64,000 nucleotides of DNA from Pythium myriotylum. Lineage: Eukaryota > Oomycota > Peronosporomycetes > Pythiales > Pythiaceae. The notes beneath the pieces were generated by a model. It did no database searches, was not told where the DNA came from, and was given only the letters and a program-made list of their open reading frames with translations. The stretch spans positions 1,364,001 through 1,428,000 of the forward strand of contig JALJCQ010000012.1 in NCBI GenBank assembly GCA_023091665.1, in the 5' to 3' direction. Of the stretch, positions 53,288-63,642 are shown piece by piece. Each line of letters starts with the position of its first letter. Position 1 is the first letter of the stretch. The position numbers and the translations under genes were made by a program.

Positions 53288-53952
53288 CTAGTACGGGTCT
53301 TTGGGCAAATCGTCGAGTCCGAATTCTTGTGTGTACATGGCGGCCATCGTGTCGTACGCAAGCATATCGCCAGCGCGGATCATGTTGCCTGCGTCGCAGT
53401 TCAACGGCGAGTCTGCCGCCGGGTCCGACAGCAACGAGATCACTGCGAGACACGCCGCCTATCGCAATACCGTTAGTTCCGACTCCACTCCTCCAGCAGC
53501 CATGAGCCAATACTGCGTACCCGCAACGTCCATGCCGGAGACCACTCGCGCTTGAGGATGTCGAGGCAAATGCTGCCGTCCTGTCGCGTGACCTCGAGTG
53601 TCAGCACGTCCCCCGTGACTACACGCATCGGAGACAACGGTTTTACCTTGAAGTGGACATTCGGGTGGAAGATCTTGGTGATGAACTTCATCTTCGGGGG
53701 CTCCATCGGGTAGAGCGGCGTCGTGTGGATCGCCAACTCGAAGCATTTGTTCTGGAACGGCGTGTCTTTGGGTCCGCGGATGAACGCCTTCCACTTCATG
53801 ATGGTGTCTTCCTCTGGGTAGAGCACCATGTCCTCCTCCGGGTTCTTCTTGAGCTCCTGGAGCTCCTTCCGCAGCCGCTTGACGTTCGTGTTCATCTCGC
53901 CTCCGGTCCCGACAGTGATTTCAGATTTCCCGAATGTCATCAGACCATTCAT
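53288..53952 (-). CDS. PEX4: Peroxin-4, peroxisomal ubiquitin-conjugating enzyme
   Basis: Three exons (53647-53952, 53521-53580, and 53288 to about 53460). NVKRLRKELQELKKN starts the E2 fold; KWKAFIRGPKDTPF, YPMEPPKMKFITKIFHPNVH and the catalytic Cys in DGSICLDIL follow. REWSPAWTLRAACLAVISLL, DSPLNCDAGNMIRAGD and MAAMYTQEFG match plant PEX4, in which HPNVHFK-TGE-ICLDIL is typical. I therefore place the first acceptor at cgacag, giving HFKDGSICLDIL with no insertion. PEX4 monoubiquitinates the import receptor PEX5 for recycling. The 66-nt first intron is 3n and stop-free. The start is the ATG at 53952; MNTNVKRL further in is possible. The gene diverges from IFT20, with 75 nt between starts. 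Confidence 0.88.
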
Positions 53953-54027
53953 AATGTGGTCCACATGAAAATCTCTGAAGGTTGAGCTAGCTCACCGATC
54001 TTGAAGAGACGCGCGTGTGCGAGAGCA

Positions 54028-54604
54028 ATGAGTCGCGGCGACAACCAGTTCCCTCGCATCTGCTTCGATGACGAGCACCGCGTGCGTGTGCTCGAGAAAG
54101 AGAGCATCGAGCACACGCAGGACCTTGAGACCGAGAGCAACCAGTTCGCGACGAGTATGAAGGTGGGAATCAACAGTGTGGTCACCTTTTCTGACGCCTC
54201 GACTCGCAGAGTTAGAGGAGTTCCATGAGATCATCAAAGGTGTACTTGAAGTCATGGAGGGCCAAGCGAAGCGCATTGAGAGAGAGAAACTCAAGGTATG
54301 CTGAATGTGAGGAACTCGTGGGAGGCGTCTCCGATAATCGTGGTTTGGGTGTGGAGGCAATCGGGCAGCGCAACAAAGTTGACGGTGAGGTCGAGAATCG
54401 TGCGCGACAGAAGCAGATGCTTGAGTTGCTCATCAAGGAAAAGCAAACGGAGTTGGAGAGGTAGTAGTCGTGAGCTATGAGCTTTCCACCTCTCTGACAA
54501 TACTGCTCATGAATCGTAGATACAACTTGCAGTTCCAGTCATTATCCAAGATCGCAGACGAACAGCAGCATCTCATTGACAAGCTGAGCAACAACGAGGC
54601 GTAG
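54028..54604 (+). CDS. IFT20: Intraflagellar transport protein IFT20
   Basis: Four exons give about 120-130 residues. MSRGDNQFPRICFDDEHRVR and VLEKESIEHTQDLETE start the protein. Then LEEFHEIIKGVLEVMEGQAK, RIEREKLKAIGQRNKVDGEV and LLIKEKQTELERYNLQFQSL form one long coiled coil, ending IDKLSNNEA. DDEHRVRVL, IGQRN and ELERY are IFT20 hallmarks. IFT20 is an IFT-B subunit that links Golgi sorting to flagellar assembly, so the organism builds flagella (zoospores in oomycetes). Introns: AAG|gtggga to cagag|TTA, AAG|gtatgc to gtggag|GCA, GAGAG|gtagta to cgtag|ATAC. The TAG is at 54602-54604. Confidence 0.92.
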
Positions 54605-54643
54605 GAAAGCGAGTTCCAGGCACTACCACCAAAAACGGATATC

Positions 54644-57600
54644 TTATTGACTCCAAATACTGTTGACCTCGCTGAAATTGAAAGAGCATCGATGAGAGCA
54701 ACCTGTCGGGCACACTTCCTCATCCCGGAACCAGTCGGCAAGGTGTTCGAGATGGCCTCCATGGGAGCACACTGGACACCAGACATATAATCCCCGGACG
54801 GGAAGCTGGCTGTTGAGGTAGTTGATAACCATTAGTGCCATGACCATATGCGAGAACTAGCGTGACACAAAGAGCTTACCAAATCGAGCATCGTGTCGTG
54901 GGGTTGTTACAATTGGTACAAAGATATGGGTTTACAGGCTCACCCTCGGGGTTCATCATGGTCTCACATGGTTTTGAGCAGTTGGCGCAGTTAAAGTACA
55001 CCGTCGTCGAGCGCTGTGCACATGACACAGTTTGGGCTTAGTCCATGAATTGTTTCTGCCTAGAGACTCGACATCAACGCACCTGGTTCATTTGTCGGAT
55101 GGATGCATCCGAGCAATGTAGAATGAGTTCATTCGCGACTTGATACATCCTGAGCTGGTGGAGTAGTTCAATGTAGTGCATATAGATCTGCTGGAGCCAC
55201 GACTTCCCAATAACGTCTTCGACATTGACGATTTTGTTCACAACGAATGCCACAGCAACTGCGGTCTGCAAGTCACCCAGATCTACGTAGTATTCGAGGA
55301 GATCTTTGAGCATCGCGTCCCGCAAGTGGCTTAGTTCACCATGTACAGCACTGCCATGGACAATCAACGACGAAGACTTGGCATTTGATCTATGCTGGGT
55401 TCCTGAGAACGAGTTGTGGCCTGATGCCGCACCTGAGCGCGAAACTTCCTTATCAGTGCTGTTGATCATGTTGTGCGACGCTTGCCCCCGGACACCATTA
55501 GTATCGTACGGGTACGGGTCAAACCCCTGCATGGCCTGAGGATTCACGTGGTCCAACTGTTGAAGAAGCATGGCAGTGTGGGTGGTGCCAGATGGTCCGG
55601 TGTTATTGTTTACTCCACCATGTGCAGTCATGACTGCCATGCTGGACGTAGTACTGGAGAGCTCGTCATTCTCGAAGTTATGTCGCGAGTGCTGGGAATC
55701 TTCAAGTGTGCCATTACGATACAGGGGACTTCGAATATCTTGTTCGTGTTCATGTTCGTGAAGGGTCATCGTATCGTCAATTGGTAAAAATTGCTGCGTG
55801 TCAAGATGACTAGTTCGGCTGTTGTCTTGAGGTCGCTGGAAGGAATGGGAATCACCAATCGTGCTTGAATTTGACCTTCCGGATTTAACACCACCGAACA
55901 GAACGTCCAAGATACGCCACATCTGACTCAAATGAGAGTTGCCAGCGACGAATGCAGCCAAAGCATTATGCGCACATAACTCAGAGAAGCTCATGTCCTC
56001 GTCAAAGAACACATACTGTGCAGCCAGAAATCGAAACACTTCCTCGTCGAAGCCGAAAGCATCTTTCAAGAGAGAGACGTGCTCGAACTGCTGCTGCATC
56101 ATTTCGAGGCGGTCCTGAGCGGCCCAGAATGCACTGTCGTCACCATTGAAGATCTCTTCTAACTCGCTTGCTTTGTTTAGGTTCTGCATCGAAACGAGGG
56201 CAACGACGGCCCGAGGAGCTGGAGCGGACGCGCTTCCAAAGAAGCTGGGAAGCGGTGATGATGTTGTCGACGATGCGGCAGATGATGTCCCACTTGGATA
56301 AGCGAAGCGGCGGCCACTTCCTTCAACACCACTTCCCTCGATACTTACAGTGCTTTGTGTGAGTGACTGGAGTGACTGAAGGTGGGATATATTTGAAGCA
56401 CCTCCGTGGCGCGCGATGCCACTTCCCGCGTTACCCACTCCAGATGGATTAGCTCCGATTGAATGGCTGTGATGAAAGTGTAGGGAGGCCGACCTGGGAG
56501 CAAGGGGAGGAGGTTGTGCACCAACGCTTGCCTGACGAGATGGCCCGCGCTGCAATGCTGGGATGACTACCTCATCTTCTCCGTTGTCAGCGTTGTAAGA
56601 CCCATACGGTGAGTTTGTGAACTTTTGTGCTGTTCCGGAAGAGGTGCCCGCATTCGCAACCGTGAAGAGAGAGCTAACAAGGTTAACGTGACGATGAATT
56701 TTCAGCGACACGCACGAGCGATCTGGAGGGCAAAACGGGGTTAGCGAATGGCAACCAACTCAGCCAGATGAGTTCAAAGCATACCAATGTAATCATGAGA
56801 GAACGCAACCTGGCCACGCGAGTTCAGGGCGAGCGCAGTCGTTGGCAACGATTGATGCGGTTTGAACGAGTCTGCCAGCGAATGGAGCCGTAACGTGCCA
56901 TCTTTGGAACAAGCGAGCATATGCTGCCAATAGTCAAGCCCCTCCCATTCAACACTCCCTCCGTTCGTTGATTCGCTTTGTTGGCCAAACGTTGCCGTCG
57001 CAGGGGTGTCCAGCCACTCGATTCCGGAGGCAACATCGGTGTGACCTTTCATAGAAGCGATAGGAATCCAGGGGTGCTGGACATCCCACACGTGAATCCG
57101 ATTATCCGTAAGCGAGGCGCTCGTTGCAATGTGGTCGGCACAGGTCGGGCGCCAGGCAACACGACCCACACTGGCAATTGTCTGGATGGTTTGCTTTGGC
57201 TTGGAAACATCGCCAAGGTCCCAAATTTTGACGTATCGATCGCGCCCGCCAGATGCTAGTAAGTACGGTTTTCCAGGATGCCAGTCGAGCGCGAGAACGA
57301 GGCCTTTATGGGCTTGGAACTTGATCTCGGGCTGCGAGTTCTTACGGATATCCCAGATCTAGTGGCTGCTTGTCAGTAACGACCATTGATTCGTGCGAGT
57401 TCTTTGCTGCCTCACCTGCACGATACCGTTTTCGAACGCTGCAGCAAACCGGTTTGGTTGGAAGACGCTCATGCGGACGTCGCGTACGGACTCGGACTTC
57501 GGCTGGTAGGTGTTCGAGACTTTGCCTCGCGTATCCTAAGCGCATGGACGTCTCCAAGTCAGTATTTTCCCCATGCAAGCGAGTACGAGCAGTCCGGGGT

Positions 57601-58149
57601 GACAGAGAACGCACCCACAGCTTGATCGTGCCGTCTTGTGACCCGCTCAGCAGCACGGTGCCGTCCGTGGGGTGCCAGCAGATGCGGTTAACGGCGCGGC
57701 GATGGCCACTCAGTACTCGCTCTTGGACGTGTTTGAAGCCGTCGCGTTGCAGATTCCAGATGACGACGGCGCCGTTGGTCGCGGCCGTTGCAAGCAGCGA
57801 GTCCGACTCTGCGCAGCATCAGCGTCACACCAGCGATCGCCCAGCCTCCGTGCAAGAGTGCCACTTACGCAGGTGCCAGCGGATGTCGTTGGTGCTGAAG
57901 TTGAGGTTGGACTTGCCGGCGCGCAGGTTGCGCCGCTCGGTGAAGCCCGCATCTTCGAGCGCGACGATCTTCAGGACTGGACAAAGGGGTCAGTTGCCTC
58001 TCCACCTCCGTGTCATCGCCAGAGCGAACGGCCGACCGACCATCGCGACCGCCCACTGCGATCAGCCTCTTGTTGGGCGACGTCGCGAGCGCGTTGAGCG
58101 GCCCGTTGAAGTCGATCGTCGCGCGCACGCTGTGGCCGATCGTCTCCAT
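54644..58149 (-). CDS. WDR24: WDR24, GATOR2 subunit
   Basis: About nine exons. METIGHSVRATIDFNGPLNA and LATSPNKRLIAVGGRDG open a WD40 propeller with NAVVIW-type blades, VLLSGSQDGTIKLW, IWDIRKNSQPEIKFQAHKGL, ASGGRDRYVKIWDLGDVSKP and HIATSASLTDNRIHVWDVQH. A long Ser/Gly/His-rich linker follows. A helical segment (SHLRDAMLKDLLEYYVDLGD, LQTAVAVAFVVNKIV) precedes C-terminal zinc modules: NCANCSKPCETM, LCTNCNN, then a RING-like RGLYVWCPVCSHGGHLEHLA with CPTGCSHRCSF. This is diagnostic for WDR24, which activates TORC1 through GATOR2. The last intron (TG|gtaagc to ctcaacag|CCAGCTT) restores CSICQLPVRGLYVWC. The stop is 39 nt from the IFT20 stop. Confidence 0.9.
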
Positions 58150-58462
58150 TTTCGCCCACTGCGCCGCCTTCGTCACGCAGTGCGGTGTCCGTTAAGAACC
58201 GATACGAACTCGCTTCTCCCACCCTCGTTTGAATGTCCTTCCGCGCTCTATTTCGGGGTGGTCCTTGTGCGCCGTCTGACGTTGAAGTAGAGTTGCTGGA
58301 AGAGGGGCAGTCTTTCTTTCTTTGTTTGCCGAGGTGTCCATCCACCGCGGGGAAGGTCGGGGCGCCGGGTCTCACGTTGCTTGATGAGTGGCGGCGCACT
58401 TCCAGGCCAAAGATATCCGCCAACTGACGTCCGAGGCTGCCAGAGCCGCCGACACCGCCGAC

Positions 58463-58918
58463 CGCGCAGCAGAATGGGCACCTGCCGCAGCTCGTGCTCG
58501 CGCGCGAGCGATCTCGAGTACTACGACGGATGGAGGAAGAAGCGGGTGAGGATCCCCATGAGACACACACACAAGGCTTTGGATTCGCTCACGAGCTCTC
58601 TCGCTTTGTCAACAAAGCAGCCGAGCCGAGGACCCCGACGCCACGCCGCCGTCGTCATGGACCGCGCGCTCGTGCACAGATCGGCGCGACGCCGCACAAA
58701 GCTCTGGGTCTGCGACCGCGGCTGCTGCTCGATTCGATGGAAACTTGACTACGCCGGTGCGAGCTTGCGCGTTTGTCGCCTCGAGATCTCTTGTGCTCAT
58801 GCATCTGTTGACACGCACGTTAGAGTTCCAGTCGTACACCAAGTACGCCGAGATCTCTCCATATGTCGTCGAGCAAGAAAACCACGCCGGCTGCAAGTGC
58901 GTGATCTGCAGAGGACTG
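58463..58918 (+). CDS. Possible small unknown protein with an MGTC N-terminus
   Basis: Low-confidence model. ATG near 58463 opens MGTCRSSCSRASDLEYYDGW RKKR, which stops at a good donor (CGG|gtgagg). Two further phase-compatible exons would add DPDATPPSSWTARSCTDRRD, AARFDGNLTTP, then SSSRTPSTPRSLHMSSSKKT and a stop near 58918. Gly2 with Cys4 and Cys8 would suit myristoylation and palmitoylation. All three reading frames are open here because of GC content, so this could be 5' sequence of another gene. It diverges from WDR24. Confidence 0.25.
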
Positions 58919-59419
58919 TCCGACAAATTTGTACAATGTCGAGTCGACAGCCACCAGTCTCGTCTGGGCCTGACCACGGCACCACCGTCGGAGACGGACG
59001 ACGACGATGACGACCACCGCCAGAGCGAGATTCAACACGCGACGCCAGTTCGACAAAGATCACTGCCTCCTCGTGTGGGATGACTGAGGACTTCAACTGT
59101 AACATGCACTATCGATACGACTCTCAAGTTCGTCAATGAGAAGACGCCAATGAGTTTGCTTCATATTTGTTGAGTTAATGTTCAAGCAGATTTGAGCACA
59201 ATAAATAGTCCCTTTACATCCGCAGTGATCGGGACCAGTCCGCTCAACGCTTCCTACTCCCAAGAACCGGAAGAAGGCAGCGGCGACTACTTCGTCCCGC
59301 GACAGCGTCTTCTCAGGCGTGTTTTGCTTGGTTTGATACAATGGCAGTCTCAGACGAACGGTGACGGGAAAAAGAACCGAAAGTGACGGTGGGCACACAC
59401 GCAAACGTCAAACTCGCGA
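58919..59419. other. Region between the small candidate gene and the coiled-coil gene
   Basis: About 500 nt. Open frames on the forward strand show no motif. The AT-rich part at 59100-59260 resembles UTR sequence. Nothing else is seen. Confidence 0.35.
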
Positions 59420-61054
59420 TTATGCGGTCGTGACAGTTCGCGCGAGGCGAGCCACCTGCTCTTGCAACCGAGCATCCACTTTCCGGTAGCCGTCATCGGC
59501 GACTTCTTGATCACGCTCCACATCTCGGCGCCACTTCTCGATCAGCTCGAGCTTGGCGATCACGATACGTTGAAGCAGAATGACCACATTCTCCGATGTG
59601 CGGAGTTTTCGCATTGCCTCGATTGCCGCTGAGTTGCTCGGATCAAAATTGGAGCGTGTTCCTCGCTTGGCAAAATCGATCATCGGCTGCGGGAACTTCG
59701 GTGGTCGCACGTTACTCAACTCTGGCGTGTAAGACTTGTAACGCCGACGCGACTCGGGCTGGATCACGCGGCAAGATTGTTCGATCAGCTGCGAAGCTTC
59801 AACAGCGAGTGGGTAAGGACCCAAAACAAACTCTTTCAAACCGCCCGAGTACGTTGGTGCGAGAATCGTGCTGAGCGCGATACGGAGTAGGTGCAGAGCC
59901 TTCCGGTAGAGGGTTTCACACTGGTCGACTTGCTTCATCGAACACTCACATGCCCGCTTCTCGGATGAGTACAATGCGAGCCGCTGGTGCAACTCCTGAG
60001 CGTCGGTGAGCCCCGCAGAACTGATCAAGTTGTTCAAGATGTCTTCGCGTTCACGCTCAAGATCCGAGAGCTCGTCGTACTCCATCCCGGTGTTAGGGTT
60101 GCACATGGAACCGAACGACATGCGGGTAAGTGAGACTGACTGTCGCTCCAGACGGTCGAGCTGCTGCTCCACTGCAACTGACTGGCTCAGTTTCTCACAC
60201 AATTTGTGGCGGATCTTCTCCATCTTGTGCTCGCGGTTCAACGAGAACATACGGCGGAAACCGCTGCGCTCCTGACGCTCCATCTTCTCGAGCAATTCTT
60301 TCTGGCTCTGGATGATCTGCGTCGAGTTGCGCTTAGTCTTGCGTAGCTCCGAACGCACTTGGCGAAGGAGCTCACCATTTTCGGAATTCAACTCGGCGTT
60401 GGTCGAGCGAATGACACGCTCGATCTCCGTGTTCACCCGCTCGTACTTCTCGATCAGGCGACGGTCCACGGCAGAGCTTGACGAGGCCATCGGACCCCGC
60501 ATCAGGTTCGTGCCACTGGCGATGTTGCGGCCAGATTGGTTGGAGCGAGATCCGACGGCGTTTCTCGCGCGTGCCTGGCTGTCGCGCACGGCAGTGCTGG
60601 CAGCCGTGGCGGACATCGGTGGATTCATGGTGTCGTCGATCGACTCGAGTTCGGCGATGCTCGATCGCGTGGAGTGCGCCAGATCTTCACTCGATAACTT
60701 GCTGTTCCGCGGCATCATCACCGACGACGACGCCGGCGCCGATCCAGCAATGTCCACGTCCAACGACGGCTCGGACGGGCGCGAGCCCGACGCATTAGCG
60801 GACGGAGTGTGTAACCACGGACTCGCGAGCGACGGCGGCAGCGACGATCCGTACGCGAACGCCTGGTTTGAGCCCGGTCCATCGAGCGGCTGGCCACGAG
60901 CCGACGACGGCGACACCGTGACGAGGCTGGCGGTCGCGCTGGTGGGCTCGGTCATGATGGTGCTGGCGGTGGACTGGTGGCTGCTTCGTCGGGCAGAGGT
61001 GCCGGCGGGGAGCTTGGCTTCGTTGACGCTGACTCCGACGGCCGACGATCCCAT
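59420..61054 (-). CDS. Unknown coiled-coil protein
   Basis: A single exon of 544 residues, family not recognised. Residues 1-170 are Ser/Ala/Pro-rich low complexity. From about 185 a long coiled coil runs through EKYERVNTEIERVIRSTNAE, LLRQVRSELRKTKRNSTQII and KELLEKMERQERSGFRRMFS. A helical domain (LSDLEREREDILNNLISSAG, YRKALHLLRIALSTILAPTY) follows. A conserved-looking motif CRVIQPESRRRYKSYTPELS, PPKFPQPMIDF precedes a last helical stretch ending VARLARTVTTA. The Arg/Tyr/Pro-rich motif after the helical domain is the best handle for homology search. The open frame continues to 61132 without an ATG; the Met at 61054 (MGSSAVGVS) is the first. It is probably cytosolic; no membrane segment is seen. 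Confidence 0.7.
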   Translation of the reverse strand: MGSSAVGVSVNEAKLPAGTSARRSSHQSTASTIMTEPTSATASLVTVSPSSARGQPLDGPGSNQAFAYGSSLPPSLASPWLHTPSANASGSRPSEPSLDVDIAGSAPASSSVMMPRNSKLSSEDLAHSTRSSIAELESIDDTMNPPMSATAASTAVRDSQARARNAVGSRSNQSGRNIASGTNLMRGPMASSSSAVDRRLIEKYERVNTEIERVIRSTNAELNSENGELLRQVRSELRKTKRNSTQIIQSQKELLEKMERQERSGFRRMFSLNREHKMEKIRHKLCEKLSQSVAVEQQLDRLERQSVSLTRMSFGSMCNPNTGMEYDELSDLEREREDILNNLISSAGLTDAQELHQRLALYSSEKRACECSMKQVDQCETLYRKALHLLRIALSTILAPTYSGGLKEFVLGPYPLAVEASQLIEQSCRVIQPESRRRYKSYTPELSNVRPPKFPQPMIDFAKRGTRSNFDPSNSAAIEAMRKLRTSENVVILLQRIVIAKLELIEKWRRDVERDQEVADDGYRKVDARLQEQVARLARTVTTA

Positions 61055-62412
61055 GGCTGAATCTCTCGACTTCTCGTTCTCCTTCCGAGGTGGCAACTGT
61101 CGCGCGGCGGTGGGGGCGCTGCTTTCGGACACGGGGGGTGGGTCCTTCGAGCGCGAGTGGCGTGGGCGGGGGGGTTGTTGACGCTGAACGAGAACCTCGG
61201 GTTCAGACCGAGTGTCCCGTAGGTTCGTAGGTTCGGGCTGGGTGCCGTGGATGGAATCTGATGGGATGGAAGGAATCCCGCGGAACGTGCTTTGGCCAAC
61301 TCGGTCGGGGAGGATGAGTTGGCTCGTTAAAGCACAGTAGACACGCGGACACCACAGCCGCCAAGCGGAGAGAGGGGAGTCGACGGCTTCGACGAGAACG
61401 AGGAAGTGGGGGAGGGAGGGACCGAGAGAGGCGGATGCTCTCCACAGTCAGTGTGTACAGTAGTCACGCACGCGCGGGTGATGAGAAGGAGCTGGCATGG
61501 AAAATTGGAAGCAGGTGCCTGTGTAGTTTTCCCGCTGCCGGCCACAATCCAACACGCCCACAAACCAGCCACGAGGCGTAATTTACCGTCCGCGATTAGG
61601 GTTGATGACGTTTTGACCAATGAAGCCACCCGCCATCTCTCACTCGACGAGAGATCCAGAGCCGCAAGAAATCAGAAAGGAGGAAAAAGAGGCTCCCCTC
61701 GGCTTCTCGGCCCTCGCCGCTTTTGCGAGAGGCGCCCGGAAGAGGATCTGTGCGCGCTGGGAGCCGAAACGTCCTGGACTTTTGAAGCGCGTTGTCGGCT
61801 TGACTCTTTGACAGCATGTCACAACGCCACGAGCCGCTTCGTGGGTTTCTCAGGCTGGGTGGGCGCACGGGCTCTTCTCCGCGCGATCTGTTCGTTCTTT
61901 CGTGCCGGTTTCTTTGCGAGAGGCGTCGTGTGCGCTCTCTCGCCTCGACCAGCGTGAGTCGCGTGTGCGATTCCGCGCGACGACGAGACGACCATCGAAT
62001 CGGCGACAGTCGTCTCATGCTTTGCAACGGCCGCCGACCAACGACCCTTCAACATCCGGTTGGAGGATTCGCGCCGAAACGAGGGAAGCCAGGAGAACGA
62101 GAGATGGGTCCGGGTTCCGTTGCTCCATAGGTCGCGGGTCGAGGATACAGAACCCACCCGCGAGACCATGGGTTTTCGGTAAAGTACGCAATCACCGCTC
62201 TTCTAAAACCGGATGGATCGCCCCGAGTCTGTTCTTGATGAGCTCTTTGCAGTGAGTGCATTCCAAAGACAAGCACCTGAAAGAAGGAAGCGAGGCCTTC
62301 CCTCCAATCAGCGCGCGACGAAGGCGTCAGACAGTGGTCCCTCGGGAGACGGAGTTCCTCGAGAGATACGGCGGCACAGCCTCGTCAGTCCCCGTTCCAA
62401 CTCGCTCGCGGC
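61055..62412. other. Divergent intergenic region before the Aat gene
   Basis: About 1.36 kb. Numerous medium-length open frames overlap on both strands in Arg/Ser/Pro-rich composition, which is GC-driven. No family motif, repeat family or RNA gene is recognised. Confidence 0.4.
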
Positions 62413-63444
62413 ATGACCATGCACAGCGCCGAGGACTCCGGCGCGCTCGCCGCGACCGAGAACATGCACCAGTCCAACGCGGCGGCGCAGCTCCCAGCGG
62501 CCACGACTGCGCCGCAGCCGCCGCCGGCCAAGAAGAAACCCGTGCGCAAGACCGACGCCGACTACATCCCGCCGCACCTCGCGCCCTACATGTGCCACTC
62601 GCAGGATGACTTCTACCTCGCGCGCTTCTTCGACCCAGTCCTGCTCGCCCACCTCATGTACGAAGGCTTCTTGCCCATCGCGTCTGAGTACCGTGGTCAA
62701 TGTTTCTTGCTGCCCAAGCTCCACCGAAAGCGGTGCATTTTGCTGCTCGAGTCGCCCGAACACGTGCCCAAATCGGTCAAGAAACGCGCCAAGAAGTACA
62801 AGCTCGTCCTCAATAAAAACTTCGACGGGGTTGTGTCTGGTTGCCATGCCCAGCATGGTATCCCATGGCTTTATCCACCGATTGTCGCTGGCTTCCGCGC
62901 GCTTTTTGAGATGGGGACTCAAGGGATCGAGCTGTTTCCTGGCCGGCGCGTGCGTTTCTATAGTGTCGAGCTGCTGGATGTCATGACGAATGAACTTGTT
63001 GCCGGAGAGCTCGGGTACACGGTCGGCAAAGTTTACACCAGTTTGACCGGTTTTAGTAGTGCGAGTGGTGCCGGTACTGTGCAACTCCATGCCCTGAGTA
63101 AACTGCTTTATCTCAGTGGGATGGAAGTGTGGGACCTCGGTATGTCGATGCCGTACAAGATGAGTTTAGGTGCAAGTGACGAGCCGCGAGACATCTTCCT
63201 TCGTCACCTGTATCGCTGGAGAACGAAGGACTGCCTGCTTCATTTGGATGAGGGCGAGGGCGACCTGCAAACTGGCGCACACGTCAAAACTATCTTTGAG
63301 ATTTCTAGGCCAAAGAGTATTGGACGAATTCCAGGCATCCACAGCGATGAGGAAGAGAACGAAGACGACTACGATGATGACTACGATGTGGACGACGATG
63401 TACAGGAAGGCACTCAGCGACTTCATGTCGACGATAATGAGTAA
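62413..63444 (+). CDS. Leucyl/phenylalanyl-tRNA-protein transferase (Aat), eukaryotic type
   Basis: A single exon of 343 residues. After a Pro/Ala-rich N-terminus, the core starts DDFYLARFFDPVLLAHLMYE, GFLPIASEYRGQCFLLPKLH. LNKNFDGVVSGCHAQHG, WLYPPIVAGFRALFEMG and SVELLDVMTNELVAGELGYT match Aat, as does VGKVYTSLTGFSSASGAGTV followed by LHALSKLLYLSGMEVWDLGM. Bacterial Aat transfers Leu/Phe from tRNA to N-terminal Arg/Lys of proteins, marking them for degradation. The acidic tail (EENEDDYDDDYDVDDDV) is not bacterial in style. No targeting peptide is obvious, so it is probably cytosolic. The ATG at 62413 is followed by a second Met at codon 3. Confidence 0.82.
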   Translation: MTMHSAEDSGALAATENMHQSNAAAQLPAATTAPQPPPAKKKPVRKTDADYIPPHLAPYMCHSQDDFYLARFFDPVLLAHLMYEGFLPIASEYRGQCFLLPKLHRKRCILLLESPEHVPKSVKKRAKKYKLVLNKNFDGVVSGCHAQHGIPWLYPPIVAGFRALFEMGTQGIELFPGRRVRFYSVELLDVMTNELVAGELGYTVGKVYTSLTGFSSASGAGTVQLHALSKLLYLSGMEVWDLGMSMPYKMSLGASDEPRDIFLRHLYRWRTKDCLLHLDEGEGDLQTGAHVKTIFEISRPKSIGRIPGIHSDEEENEDDYDDDYDVDDDVQEGTQRLHVDDNE

Positions 63445-63642
63445 CAAGGGACGAGAATGGCGATGTTTTGAGTGCAGGAGTGGTAGGAAGTAGTTAGTGG
63501 TTGTAGGACGACAAGATGCATGGTACGATTAGCATAACGACCACAGATTAGGGTCATCGGCAAAGGAGAGAAAACTTCCGATTTTTTCAGATTCGACGGC
63601 ACATAACGGTGACATACTTACAAGAAGCCGGCTTCTGACAGA

